DNA of 64,000 nucleotides. Origin: Oxytricha trifallax. Its lineage: Eukaryota; Ciliophora; Spirotrichea; Sporadotrichida; Oxytrichidae. A program made the position numbers and the translations under genes. Where the stretch lies: the NCBI GenBank assembly GCA_000711775.1, contig ARYC01017763.1, positions 26,695 through 90,694 of the forward strand. The letters are read 5' to 3'. Positions 47,601-62,600 of the stretch are shown here, piece by piece. Within the stretch, counting starts at the first letter, position 1; every line of letters begins with the position of its first letter. The notes under the pieces were generated by a model that was given only the letters and a program-made list of their open reading frames with translations, had not been told where the DNA came from and did no database searches.

Positions 47601-50600
47601 AAACACAATTTAAATTGGTCACTGATGTTACATTTAAAAGTAACAAAATGATTACCTTTAATTTAAGAGACGATTAGATACATTATTTTTTATATTTCAA
47701 TATATACTTTATGAAAGTCACAAATCGGAGGGAGAATAAACTCAAGTGAATTCAAAAGTATTCTACTATTGCTTGTTACAGATTTCTTTATTATAAGCTC
47801 GCAAGATTATTCACTTTGCATTTGACGATGACACAGAACACTTGAAAATGGTTTAAATTAAATTTTAGACAATTCAAAACATTTCACTTTAAAGTACCAC
47901 ACAAAGAAATTGTTCATTTCCAAAGCCCTCATAAAGGCAATGCTCTCAAACCATTTAAAGTTGTATAGAATTGTTCACCACATTGAAATTAGTCTGAAAA
48001 CACAATTTAAATTGGTCACTGATGTTACATTTAAAAGTAACAAAATGATTACCTTTAATTTAAGAGACGATTAGATACATTATTTTTTATATTTCAATAT
48101 ATACTTTATGAAAGTCACAAATCGGAGGGAGAATAAACTCAAGTGAATTCAAAAGTATTCTACTATTGCTTGTTACAGATTTCTTTATTATAAGCTCGCA
48201 AGATTATTCACTTTGCATTTGACGATGACACAGAACACTTGAAAATGGTTTAAATTAAATTTTAGACAATCCAAAAAATTTCATTTTAAAGTACCACACA
48301 AAGAAATTGTTCATTTCCAAAGCCCTCATGGAGCCAATGCACTCAAACCATTTAAAAATGCTTAGAATTGTTCACCACATTGAAATTAGTCTGAAAACAC
48401 AATTTAAATTGGTCACTGATGTTACATTTAAAAGTAACAAAATGATTACCTTTAATTTAAGAGACGATTAGATACATTATATTTTATATTTCAATATATA
48501 CTTTATGAAAGTCACAAATCGGAGGGAGAATAAACTCAAGTGAATTCAAAAGTATTCTACTATTGCTTGTTACAGATTTCTTTATTATAAGCTCGCAAGA
48601 TTATTCACTTTGCATTTGACGATGACACAGAACACTTGAAAATGGTTTAAATTAAATTTTAGACAATCCAAATAATTTCATTTTTAAGTACCACACAAAG
48701 AAATTGTTCATTTCCAAAGCCCTCATGGAGCCAATGCACTCAAACCATTTAAAAATGTTTAGAATTGTTCACCACATTGAAATTAGTCTGAAAACACAAT
48801 TTAAATTGGTCACTGATGTTACATTTAAAAGTAACAAAATGATTACCTTTAATTTAAGAGACGATTAGATACATTATTTTTTATATTTCAATATATACTT
48901 TATGAAAGTCACAAATCGGAGGGAGAATAAACTCAAGTGAATTCAAAAGTATTCTACTATTGCTTGTTACAGATTTCTTTATTATAAGCTCGCAAGATTA
49001 TTCACTTTGCATTTGACGATGACACAGAACACTTGAAAATGGTTTAAATTAAATTTTAGACAATTCAAAACATTTCATTTTAAAGTACCACACAAAAGAA
49101 TTGTTCATTTCCAAAGAACTCATTCATGGAGGCAATGCTCTCAAACCATTAAAAAATGTTTAGAATTGTTCACCACATTGAAATTAGTCTGAAAACACAA
49201 TTTAAAATGGTCACTGATGTTACATCTTCAATGATTACCTTTAATTTAAGAGACGATTAGATAGATAATATTTTATATTTCAATATATACTTTATGAAAG
49301 TCACAAATCGGAGGGAGAATAAACTCATGTCAATTCAAAAGTATTCTACTCTTGCTTGTTACAGTTTTCTAAATTATAAACTCGCAAGATTATTCACTTT
49401 GCATTTGACGATGACACAGAACACTTGAAAATGGTTTAAATTAAATTTTAGACAAATCAAAACATTTTATTTTAAAGTACCACACAAAGAAATTGTTCAT
49501 TTCCAAAGCCCTCATGGAGACAATGCTCTCCAACCATTTAAAATTGTTTAGAATTGTTCACCACAGTGAAATTTAGTCTGAAAACACAATTTAAATTGGT
49601 CACTGATGTTACATTTAAAAGTAACAAAATGATTACCTTTAATTTAAGAGACGATTAGATACATTATTTTTTATATTTCAATATATACTTTATGAAAGTC
49701 ACAAATCGGAGGGAGAATAAACTCAAGTGAATTCAAAAGTATTCTACTATTGCTTGTTACAGATTTCTTTATTATAAGCTCGCAAGATTATTCACTTTGC
49801 ATTTGACGATGACACAGAACACTTGAAAATGGTTTAAATTAAATTTTAGACAATTCAAAACATTTCATTTTAAAGTACCACACAAAAGAATTGTTCATTT
49901 CCAAAGAACTCATTCATGGAGGCAATGCTCTCAAACCATTAAAAAATGTTTAGAATTGTTCACCACATTGAAATTAGTCTGAAAACACAATTTAAAATGG
50001 TCACTGATGTTACATTTAAAAGTAACAAAATGATTACCTTTAATTTAAGAGACGATTAGATACATTATTTTTTATATTTCAATATATACTTTATGAAAGT
50101 CACAAATCGGAGGGAGAATAAACTCAAGTGAATTCAAAAGTATTCTACTATTGCTTGTTACAGATTTCTTTATTATAAGCTCGCAAGATTATTCACTTTG
50201 CATTTGACGATGACACAGAACACTTGAAAATGGTTTAAATTAAATTTTAGACAATTCAAAACATTTCATTTTAAAGTACCTCACAAAGAAATTGTTTATT
50301 TCCAAAGCCCTCATGGTGGCAATGCTCTCAAAACATATAAAAATGTTTAGAATATTTTACCACATTGAAATTTAGTCTGAAAACACAATTTAAATTGGTC
50401 ACTGATGTTACATTTAAAAGTAACAAAATGATTACCTTTAATTTAAGAGACGATTAGATACATTATTTTTTATATTTCAATATATACTTTATGAAAGTCA
50501 CAAATCGGAGGGAGAATAAACTCAAGTGAATTCAAAAGTATTCTACTATTGCTTGTTACAGATTTCTTTATTATAAGCTCGCAAGATTATTCACTTTGCA

Positions 50601-53600
50601 TTTGACGATGACACAGAACACTTGAAAATGGTTTAAATTAAATTTTAGACAATTCAAAACATTTCATTTTAAAGTACCACACAAAGAAATTGTTCATTTC
50701 CAAAACCCTCATGAAGTCAATGTTCTCAAACCATTTAAAAATGTTTAGAATTGTTCACCACATTGAAATTAGTCAGAAAACACAATTTAAAATAGTCACT
50801 GATGTTACATCTTCAATGATTACCTTTAATTTAAGAGACGATTAGATACATAATATTTTATATTTCAATATATACTTTATGAAAGTCTTAAATCGGAGGG
50901 AGAATAAACTCATGTGAATTCAAAAGTATTCTACTTTTGCTTGTTACAGTTTTATTTATTATAAGCTCGCAAGATTATTCACTTTGCATTTGACGATGAC
51001 ACAGAACACTTGAAAATGGTTTAAATTAAATTTTAGACAAATCAAAACATTTTATTTTAAAGTACCACACAAAGAAATTGTTCATTTCCAAAGCCCTCAT
51101 GGAGACAATGCTCTCCAACCATTTAAAATTGTTTAGAATTGTTCACCACAGTGAAATTAGTTTGAAAACACAATTAAAAATGGTCACTGATGTTACATCT
51201 TCAATGATTACCTTTAATTAAAGAGACGATTTGATACATAATATTTTATATTTCAATATATACTTTATGAAAGTCACAAATCGGAGGGAGAATAAACTCA
51301 TGTGAATTCAAAAGTAATCTACTATTGCATGTTACAGTTTTCTTTATTATAAGCTCGCAAGATTATTCACTTTGCATTTGATGATGACACAGAACATTTG
51401 AAAATAGTTTAAATTAAATTTTAGACAATTCAAAACATTTCATTTTAAAGTACCACACAAAGAAATTGTTCATTTCCAAAGCCCTCATGGAGGCAATGCT
51501 CTCAAACCATTTAAAGTTGTTTAGAATTGTTCACCTCATTAAAATTAGTCTAAAAACACAATTTAAATTGGTCACTGATGTTACATTTAAAAGTAACAAA
51601 ATGATTACCTTTAATTTAAGAGACGATTAGATACATATATTTTATATTTCAATATATACTTTATGAAAGTCACAAATCGGAGGGAGAATAAACTCATGTG
51701 AATTCAAAAGTAATCTACTATTGCATGTTACAGTTTTCTTTATTATAAGCTCGCAAGATTATTCACTTTGCATTTGATGATGACACAGAACATTTGAAAA
51801 TAGTTTAAATTAAATTTTAGACAATTCAAAACATTTCATTTTAAAGTACCACACAAAGAAATTGTTCATTTCCAAAGCCCTCATGGAGGCAATGCTCTCA
51901 AACCATTTAAAGTTGTTTAGAATTGTTCACCTCATTAAAATTAGTCTGAAAACACAATTTAAATTGGTCACTGATGTTACATTTAAAAGTAACAAAATGA
52001 TTACCTTTAATTTAAGAGACGATTAGATACATTATTTTTTATATTTCAATATATACTTTATGAAAGTCACAAATCGGAGGGAGAATAAACTCAAGTGAAT
52101 TCAAAAGTATTCTACTATTGCTTGTAACATTTCTTTATTATAAGCTCGCAAGATTATTCACTTTGCATTTGACGATGACACAGAACACTTGAAAATGGTT
52201 TAAATTAAATTTTAGACAATCAAAAAAATTTCATTTTAAAGTACCACAAAAAGAAATTGTTCATTTCCAAAGCCCTCATGGAACAAATGCACTCAAACCA
52301 TTTAAAATGATTAGAAATGTTCACCACATTGAAATTAATCTGAAAACACAATTTAAAATGGTCACTGATGTTACATCTTCAATGATTAACTTAAATTTAA
52401 GAGACGATTAGATACATAATATTTTATATTTCAATATATACTTTATGAAAGTCAAAAATCGGAGGAAGAATAAACTCAAGTGAATTCAAAAGTATTCTAC
52501 TATTGCTTGTTACAGATTTCTTTATTATAAGCTCGCAAGATTATTCACTTTGCATTTGACGATGACACAGAACACTTGAATGGTTTAAATTAAATTTTAG
52601 ACAATTCAAAACATTTCATTTTAAAGTACCACACAAAGAAATTGTTCATTTCCAAAGCCCTCATGGAGGCAATGCTCTCAAACCATTTAAAGATGCTTAG
52701 AATTGTTCACCACATTGAAATAAGTCTGAAAACACAATTTAAAATGGTCACTGATGTTACATATAAAAGTAACAAAATGATTACCATAAATTTAAGAGAC
52801 GATTAGATACATAATATTTTATATTTCAATATATACTTTATGAAAGTCACAAATCGGAGGGAGAATAAACTCAAGTGAATTCAAAAGTAATCTACTATTG
52901 CATGTTACAGATTTCTTTATTATAAGCTCGCAAGATTATTCACTTTGCATTTGACGATGACACAGAACACTTGAAAATAGTTTAAATTAAATTTTAGACA
53001 ATTCAAAACATTTCATTTTAAAGTACCACACAAAGAAATTGTTCATTTCCAAAGCCCTCATGGAAGAAATGCTCTCAAACCATTTAAAGTTATTAGAATT
53101 GTTCACCACATTGAAATTAGTCTGAAAACACAATTTAAATTGGTCACTGATGTTACATTTAAAAGTAACAAAATGATTACCTTTAATTTAAGAGACGATT
53201 AGATACATTATTTTTTATATTTCAATATATACTTTATGAAAGTCACAAATCGGAGGGAGAATAAACTCAAGTGAATTCAAAAGTATTCTACTATTGCTTG
53301 TTACAGATTTCTTTATTATAAGCTCGCAAGATTATTCACTTTGCATTTGACGATGACACAGAACACTTGAAAATGGTTTAAATTAAATTTAGACAATTAA
53401 AAACATTTCATTTTAAAGTACCACACAAAGAAATTGTTCATTTCCAAAGCCCTCATGAAGGCAATGCTCTCAAAACATTTAAAATTGTATAAAATTGTTC
53501 ACCACATTGAAATTAGTCTGAAAACACAATTTAAAATGGTCACTGATGTTACATCTTCAATGATTACCTTTAATTTAAGAGACGATTAGATACATAATAT

Positions 53601-56600
53601 TTTATATTTCAATATATACTTTATGAAAGTCACAAATCGGAGGGAGAATAAACTCATGTGAATTCAAAAGTATTCTACTCTTGCTTGTTACAGTTTTCTT
53701 AATTATAAGCTCGCTAGATTATTCAGTTTGCATTTGACGATGACACAGAACACTTGAAAATGTTTTAAATTAAATTTTAGACAATTCAAAACATTTCTTT
53801 TTAAAGTACCACACAAAGAAATTGTTCATTTCCAAAGCCCTCATGGAGGCAATGCTCTCAAACCATTTAAAGTTGTTTAGAATTGTTCACCTCATTAAAA
53901 TTAGTCTGAAAACACAATTTAAATTGGTCACTGATGTTACATTTAAAAGTAACAAAATGATTACCTTTAATTTAAGAGACGATTAGATACATTATTTTTT
54001 ATATTTCAATATATACTTTATGAAAGTCACAAATCGGAGGGAGAATAAACTCAAGTGAATTCAAAAGTATTCTACTATTGCTTGTTACAGATTTCTTTAT
54101 TATAAGCTCGCAAGATTATTCACTTTGCATTTGACGATGACACAGAACACTTGAAAATGGTTTAAATTAAATTTAGACAATTCAAAACATTTCATTTTTA
54201 AAGTACCACACAAAGAAATTGTTCATTTCCAAAGCCCTCATGGAGGCAATGCTCTCAAACCATTTTAAAGTGTTTAGAATTGTTCACCACATTGAAATTA
54301 GTCTGAAAACACAATTTAAATTGGTCACTGATGTTACATCTAAAAGTAACAAAATGATTACCTTTAATTTAAGAGACGATTAGATACATAATATTTTATA
54401 TTTCAATATATACTTTATGAAAGTCACAAATCGGAGGGAGAATAAACTCATGTGAATTCAAAAGTATTCTACTCTTGCTTGTTACAGATTTCTTTATTAT
54501 AAGCTCGCAAGATTATTCACTTTGCATTTGACGATGACACAGAACACTTGAAAATGGTTTAAATTAAATTTTAGACAATTCAAAACATTTCATTTTAAAG
54601 TACCACACAAAGAAATTGTTCATTTCCAAAGACCATCATGGAGGCAATGCTCTCAAACCATTAAAAAATGTTTAGAATTGTTCACCACATTGAAATTAGT
54701 CTGAAAACACAATTTAAATTGGTCACTGATGTTACATTTAAAAGTAACAAAATGATTACCTTTAATTTAAGAGACGATTAGATACATTATATTTTATATT
54801 TCAATATATACTTTATGAAAGTCACAAATCGGAGGGAGAATAAACTCATGTGAATTCAAACTATTCTGCTCTTGCTTGTTACAGATTTCTTTATTATAAG
54901 CTCGCAAGATTATTCACTTTGCATTTGACGATGACACAGAACACTTGAAAATGGTTTAAATTAAATTTTAGACAATTCAAAACATTTCATTTTAAAGTAC
55001 CACACAAAGAAATTGTTCATTTCCAAAGCCCTCATGGAGGCAATGCTCTCAAACCATTTAAAGTTATTAAGAATTGTTCACTACACACATTGAAATTAGT
55101 CTGAAAACACAATTTAAATTGGTCACTGATGTTACATTTAAAAGTAACAAAATGATTACCTTTAATTTAAGAGACGATTAGATACATTATTTTTTATATT
55201 TCAATATATACTTTATGAAAGTCACAAATCGGAGGGAGAATAAACTCAAGTGAATTCAAAAGTATTCTACTATTGCTTGTTACAGATTTCTTTATTATAA
55301 GCTCGCAAGATTATTCACTTTGCATTTGACGATGACACAGAACACTTGAAAATGGTTTAAATTAAATTTTAGACAATTCAAAACATTTCATTTTAAAGTA
55401 CCACACAAAGAAATTGTTTCTTTTTCAAAGCCCTCATGGAGGCAATGCTCTCAAACCATTTAAAGTTGCTTAGAATTGTTCACCACATTGAAATTAGTCT
55501 GAAAACACAATTTAAATTGGTCACTGATGTTACATTTAAAAGTAACAAAATGATTACCTTTAATTTAAGAGACGATTAGATACATTATTTTTTATATTTC
55601 AATATATACTTTATGAAAGTCACAAATCGGAGGGAGAATAAACTCAAGTGAATTCAAAAGTATTCTACTATTGCTTGTTACAGATTTCTTTATTATAAGC
55701 TCGCAAGATTATTCACTTTGCATTTGACGATGACACAGAACACTTGAAAATGGTTTAAATTAAATTTTAGACAATTCAAAACATTTCATTTTAAAGTACC
55801 ACACAAAGAAATTGTTCATTTCCAAAGCCCTCATGGAGGCAATGCTCTCAAACCATTTAAAGTTGTTTAGAATTGTTCACCACATTGAAATTAGTCTGAA
55901 AACACAATTTAAATTGGTCACTGATGTTACATTTAAAAGTAACAAAATGATTACCTTTAATTTAAGAGACGATTAGATACATTATTTTTTATATTTCAAT
56001 ATATACTTTATGAAAGTCACAAATCGGAGGGAGAATAAACTCAAGTGAATTCAAAAGTATTCTACTATTGCTTGTTACAGATTTCTTTATTATAAGCTCG
56101 CAAGATTATTCACTTTGCATTTGACGATGACACAGAACACTTGAAAATGGTTTAAATTAAATTTTAGACAATTCAAAACATTTCATTTTAAAGTACCACA
56201 CAAAGAAATTGTTCATTTCCAAAGCCCTCATGGAGGCAATGCTCTCAAACCATTTAAAGATGTTTAGAATTGTTCACTACACACATTGAAATTAGTCTGA
56301 AAACACAATTTAAATTGGTCACTGATGTTACATTTAAAAGTAACAAAATGATTACCTTTAATTTAAGAGACGATTAGATACATTATTTTTTATATTTCAA
56401 TATATACTTTATGAAAGTCACAAATCGGAGGGAGAATAAACTCAAGTGAATTCAAAAGTATTCTACTATTGCTTGTTACAGATTTCTTTATTATAAGCTC
56501 GCAAGATTATTCACTTTGCATTTGACGATGACACAGAACACTTGAAAATGGTTTAAATTAAATTTTAGACAATTCAAAACATTTCATTTTAAAGTACCAC

Positions 56601-59600
56601 ACAAAGAAATTGTTCATTTCCAAAGCCCTCATGGAGGCAATGCTCTCAAACCATTTAAAGATGTTTAGAATTGTTCACCACATTGAAATTAGTCTGAAAA
56701 CACAATTTAAATTGGTCACTGATGTTACATTTAAAAGTAACAAAATGATTACCTTTAATTTAAGAGACGATTAGATACATTATTTTTTATATTTCAATAT
56801 ATACTTTATGAAAGTCACAAATCGGAGGGAGAATAAACTCAAGTGAATTCAAAAGTATTCTACTATTGCTTGTTACAGATTTCTTTATTATAAGCTCGCA
56901 AGATTATTCACTTTGCATTTGACGATGACACAGAACACTTGAAAATGGTTTAAATTAAATTTTAGACAATTCAAAACATTTCATTTTAAAGTACCACACA
57001 AAGAAATTGTTCATTTCCAAAGCCCTCATGGAGGCAATGCTCTCAAACCATTTAAAGTTGTTTAGAATTGTTCACCTCATTAAAATTAGTCTAAAAACAC
57101 AATTTAAATTGGTCACTGATGTTACATTTAAAAGTAACAAAATGATTACCTTTAATTTAAGAGACGATTAGATACATTATATTTTATATTTCAATATATA
57201 CTTTATGAAAGTCACAAATCGGAGGGAGAATAAGCTCATGTGAATTCAAACTATTCTGCTCTTGCTTGTTACAGATTTCTTTATTATAAGCTCGCAAGAT
57301 TATTCACTTTGCATTTGACGATGACACAGAACACTTGAAAATGGTTTAAATTAAATTTTAGACAATTCAAAACATTTCATTTTAAAGTACCACACAAAGA
57401 AATTGTTCATTTCCAAAGCCCTCATGGAGGCAATGCTCTCAAACCATTTAAAATTGCTTAGAATTGTTCACCACATTGAAATTAGTCTGAAAACACAATT
57501 TAAATTGGTCACTGATGTTACATTTAAAAGTAACAAAATGATTACCTTTAATTTAAGAGACGATTAGATACATTATTTTTTATATTTCAATATATACTTT
57601 ATGAAAGTCACAAATCGGAGGGAGAATAAACTCAAGTGAATTCAAAAGTATTCTACTATTGCTTGTTACAGATTTCTTTATTATAAGCTCGCAAGATTAT
57701 TCACTTTGCATTTGACGATGACACAGAACACTTGAAAATGGTTTAAATTAAATTTTAGACAATTCAAAACATTTCATTTTAAAGTACCACACAAAGAAAT
57801 TGTTCATTTCCAAAGCCCTCATGGAGGCAATGCTCTCAAACCATTTAAAGTTGTTTAGAATTGTTCACCACATTGAAATTAGTCTGAAAACACAATTTAA
57901 ATTGGTCACTGATGTTACATTTAAAAGTAACAAAATGATTACCTTTAATTTAAGAGACGATTAGATACATTATTTTTTATATTTCAATATATACTTTATG
58001 AAAGTCACAAATCGGAGGGAGAATAAACTCAAGTGAATTCAAAAGTATTCTACTATTGCTTGTTACAGATTTCTTTATTATAAGCTCGCAAGATTATTCA
58101 CTTTGCATTTGACGATGACACAGAACACTTGAAAATGGTTTAAATTAAATTTTAGACAATTCAAAACATTTCATTTTAAAGTACCACACAAAGAAATTGT
58201 TCATTTCCAAAGCCCTCATGGAGGCAATGCTCTCAAACCATTTAAAATTGTTTAGAATTGTTCACCACATTGAAATTAGTCTGAAAACACAATTTAAATT
58301 GGTCACTGATGTTACATTTAAAAGTAACAAAATGATTACCTTTAATTTAAGAGACGATTAGATACATTATTTTTTATATTTCAATATATACTTTATGAAA
58401 GTCACAAATCGGAGGGAGAATAAACTCAAGTGAATTCAAAAGTATTCTACTATTGCTTGTTACAGATTTCTTTATTATAAGCTCGCAAGATTATTCACTT
58501 TGCATTTGACGATGACACAGAACACTTGAAAATGGTTTAAATTAAATTTTAGACAATTCAAAACATTTCATTTTAAAGTACCACACAAAGTAATTGTTCA
58601 TTTCCAAAGCCCTCATGGAGACAATGCTCTCAAACCATTTAAAAATGTTTAGAATTGTTCACCACATTGAAATTAGTCTGAAAACACAATTTAAATTGGT
58701 CACTGATGTTACATTTAAAAGTAACAAAATGATTACCTTTAATTTAAGAGACGATTAGATACATTATTTTTTATATTTCAATATATACTTTATGAAAGTC
58801 ACAAATCGGAGGGAGAATAAACTCAAGTGAATTCAAAAGTATTCTACTATTGCTTGTTACAGATTTCTTTATTATAAGCTCGCAAGATTATTCACTTTGC
58901 ATTTGACGATGACACAGAACACTTGAAAATGGTTTAAATTAAATTTTAGACAATTCAAAACATTTCATTTTAAAGTACCACACAAAGAAATTGTTCATTT
59001 CCAAAGCCCTCATGGAGGCAATGCTCTCAAACCATTTAAAGTTGTTTAGAATTGTTCACCACATTGAAATTAGTCTGAAAACACAATTTAAATTGGTCAC
59101 TGATGTTACATTTAAAAGTAACAAAATGATTACCTTTAATTTAAGAGACGATTAGATACATTATTTTTTATATTTCAATATATACTTTATGAAAGTCACA
59201 AATCGGAGGGAGAATAAACTCAAGTGAATTCAAAAGTATTCTACTATTGCTTGTTACAGATTTCTTTATTATAAGCTCGCAAGATTATTCACTTTGCATT
59301 TGACGATGACACAGAACACTTGAAAATGGTTTAAATTAAATTTTAGACAATTCAAAACATTTCATTTTAAAGTACCACACAAAGAAATTGTTCATTTCCA
59401 AAGCCCTCATGGTGTCAATGCTCTCAAACCATTTAAACTTGTTTAGAATTGTTCATTACACACATTGTAATTAGTCTGAAAACACAATTTAAATTGGTCA
59501 CTGATGTTACATTTAAAAGTAACAAAATGATTACCTTTAATTTAAGAGACGATTAGATACATTATTTTTTATATTTCAATATATACTTTATGAAAGTCAC

Positions 59601-62600
59601 AAATCGGAGGGAGAATAAACTCAAGTGAATTCAAAAGTATTCTACTATTGCTTGTTACAGATTTCTTTATTATAAGCTCGCAAGATTATTCACTTTGCAT
59701 TTGACGATGACACAGAACACTTGAAAATGGTTTAAATTAAATTTTAGACAATTCAAAACATTTCATTTTAAAGTACCACACAAAGAAATTGTTCATTTCC
59801 AAAGCCCTCATGGAGGCAATGCTCTCAAACCATTTAAAGATGTTTAGAATTGTTCACCACACACATTGAAATTAGTCTGAAAACACAATTTAAAATGGTC
59901 ACTGATGTTACATTTAAAAGTAACAAAATGATTACCTTAAATTTAAGAGACGATTAGATACATAATTTTTTATATTTCAATATATACTTTATGAAAGTCA
60001 CAAATCGGAGGGAGAATAAACTCATGTGAATTCAAAAGTATTCTACTCTTGCTTGTTACAGTTTTCTTAATTATAAGCTCGCTAGATTATTCACTTTGCA
60101 TTTGACGATGACACAGAACACTTGAAAATGGTTTAAATTAAATTTTAGACAATTCAAAACATTTCATTTTAAAGTACCACACAAAGAAATTGTTCATTTC
60201 CAAAGCCCTCATGGAGGCAATGCTCTCAAACCATTTAAAATTGTTTAGAATTGTTCACCACATTGAAATTAGTCTGAAAACACAATTTAAAATGGTCACT
60301 GATGTTACATCAAGAAGTAACAAAATGATTACCTTTAATTTAAGAGACGATTAGATACATAATATTTTATATTTCAATATATACTTTATGAAAGTCACAA
60401 ATCGGAGGGAGAATAAACTCATGTGAATTCAAAAGTATTCTACTCTTGCTTGTTACAGATTTCTTTATTATAAGCTCGCAAGATTATTCACTTTGCATTT
60501 GACGATGACACAGAACACTTGAAAATGGTTTAAATTAAATTTTAGACAATTCAAAACATTTCTATTTTAAAGTACCACACAAAGAAATTGTTCATTTCCA
60601 AAGCCCTCATGGAGGCAATGCTCTCAAACCATTTAAAGTTGTTTAGAATTGTTCACCACATTGAAATTAGTCTGAAAACACAATTTAAATTGGTCACTGA
60701 TGTTACATTTAAAAGTAACAAAATGATTACCTTTAATTTAAGAGACGATTAGATACATTATTTTTTATATTTCAATATATACTTTATGAAAGTCACAAAT
60801 CGGAGGGAGAATAAACTCAAGTGAATTCAAAAGTATTCTACTATTGCTTGTTACAGATTTCTTTATTATAAGCTCGCAAGATTATTCACTTTGCATTTGA
60901 CGATGACACAGAACACTTGAAAATGGTTTAAATTAAATTTAGACAATTCAAAACATATCATTTTAAAGTACCACACAAAGAAATTGTTCATTTCCAAAAC
61001 CATCATGGAGGCAAAGCTCTCAAACCATTAAAAGAGCTTAGAATTGTTCACCACATTGAAATTAGTCTGAAAACACAATTTAAATTGGTCACTGATGTTA
61101 CATTTAAAAGTAACAAAATGATTACCTTTAATTTAAGAGACGATTAGATACATTATTTTTTATATTTCAATATATACTTTATGAAAGTCACAAATCGGAG
61201 GGAGAATAAACTCAAGTGAATTCAAAAGTATTCTACTATTGCTTGTTACAGATTTCTTTATTATAAGCTCGCAAGATTATTCACTTTGCATTTGACGATG
61301 ACACAGAACACTTGAAAATGGTTTAAATTAAATTTTAGACAATTCAAAACATTTCATTTTAAAGTACCACACAAAGAAATTGTTCATTTCCAAAGCCCTC
61401 ATGGAGGCAATGCTCTCAAACCATTTAAAGTTGTTTAGAATTGTTCACCTCATTAAAATTAGTCTAAAAACACAATTTAAATTGGTCACTGATGTTACAT
61501 TTAAAAGTAACAAAATGATTACCTTTAATTTAAGAGACGATTAGATACATTATATTTTATATTTCAATATATACTTTATGAAAGTCACAAATCGGAGGGA
61601 GAATACTCATGTGAATTCAAAAGTATTCTACTCTTGCTTGCTACAGTTCTCTTATATAAGCTCGCAAGATTATTCACTTTGCATTTGACGATGACACAGA
61701 ACACTTGAAAATGGTTTAAATTAAATTTAAGACAATTCAAAACATTTCATTTTAAAGTACCACACAAAGAAATTGTTCATTTCCAAAGCCCTCATGGAGG
61801 CAATGCTCTCAAACCATTTAAAGTTGTTTAGAATTGTTCACCACATTAAAATCAGTCTAAAAACAAAATTTAAAATGGTCACTGATGTTACATCTAAAAG
61901 TAACAAAATGATTACCTTAATTTAAGAGACGATTAGATACATAATATTTTATATTTCAATATATACTTTATGAAAGTCACAAATCGGAGGGAGAAAAAAC
62001 TCATGTGAAATAAAAAGTATTCTACTCTTGCTTGTTACAGTTTTCTTAATTATAAGCTCGATAGATTATTCACTTTGCATTTGACGATGACACAGAACAC
62101 TTGAAAATGTTTTAAATTAAATTTTATACAATTCAAAACATTTCATTTTAAAGTACCACACAAAGAAATTGTTCATTTCCAAAGCCCTCATGGAGGCAAT
62201 GCTCTCAAACCATTTAAAGTTGTTTAGAATTGTTCACCTCATTAAAATTAGTCTAAAAACACAATTTAAATTGGTCACTGATGTTACATTTAAAAGTAAC
62301 AAAATGATTACCTTTAATTTAAGAGACGATTAGATACATTATATTTTATATTTCAATATATACTTTATGAAAGTCACAAATCGGAGGGAGAATAAGCTCA
62401 TGTGAATTCAAAAGTATTCTACTCTTGCTTGTTACAGTTTTTATAATTAAAAGGTCGCTAGATTATTCACTTAGCATTTGAAGATGACACAGAACACTTG
62501 AAAATGGTTTAAATTAAATTTTAGACAATTCAAAACATTTCATTTTAAAGTACCACACAAAGAAATTGTTCATTTCCAAAGCCCTCATGGTGTCAATGCT

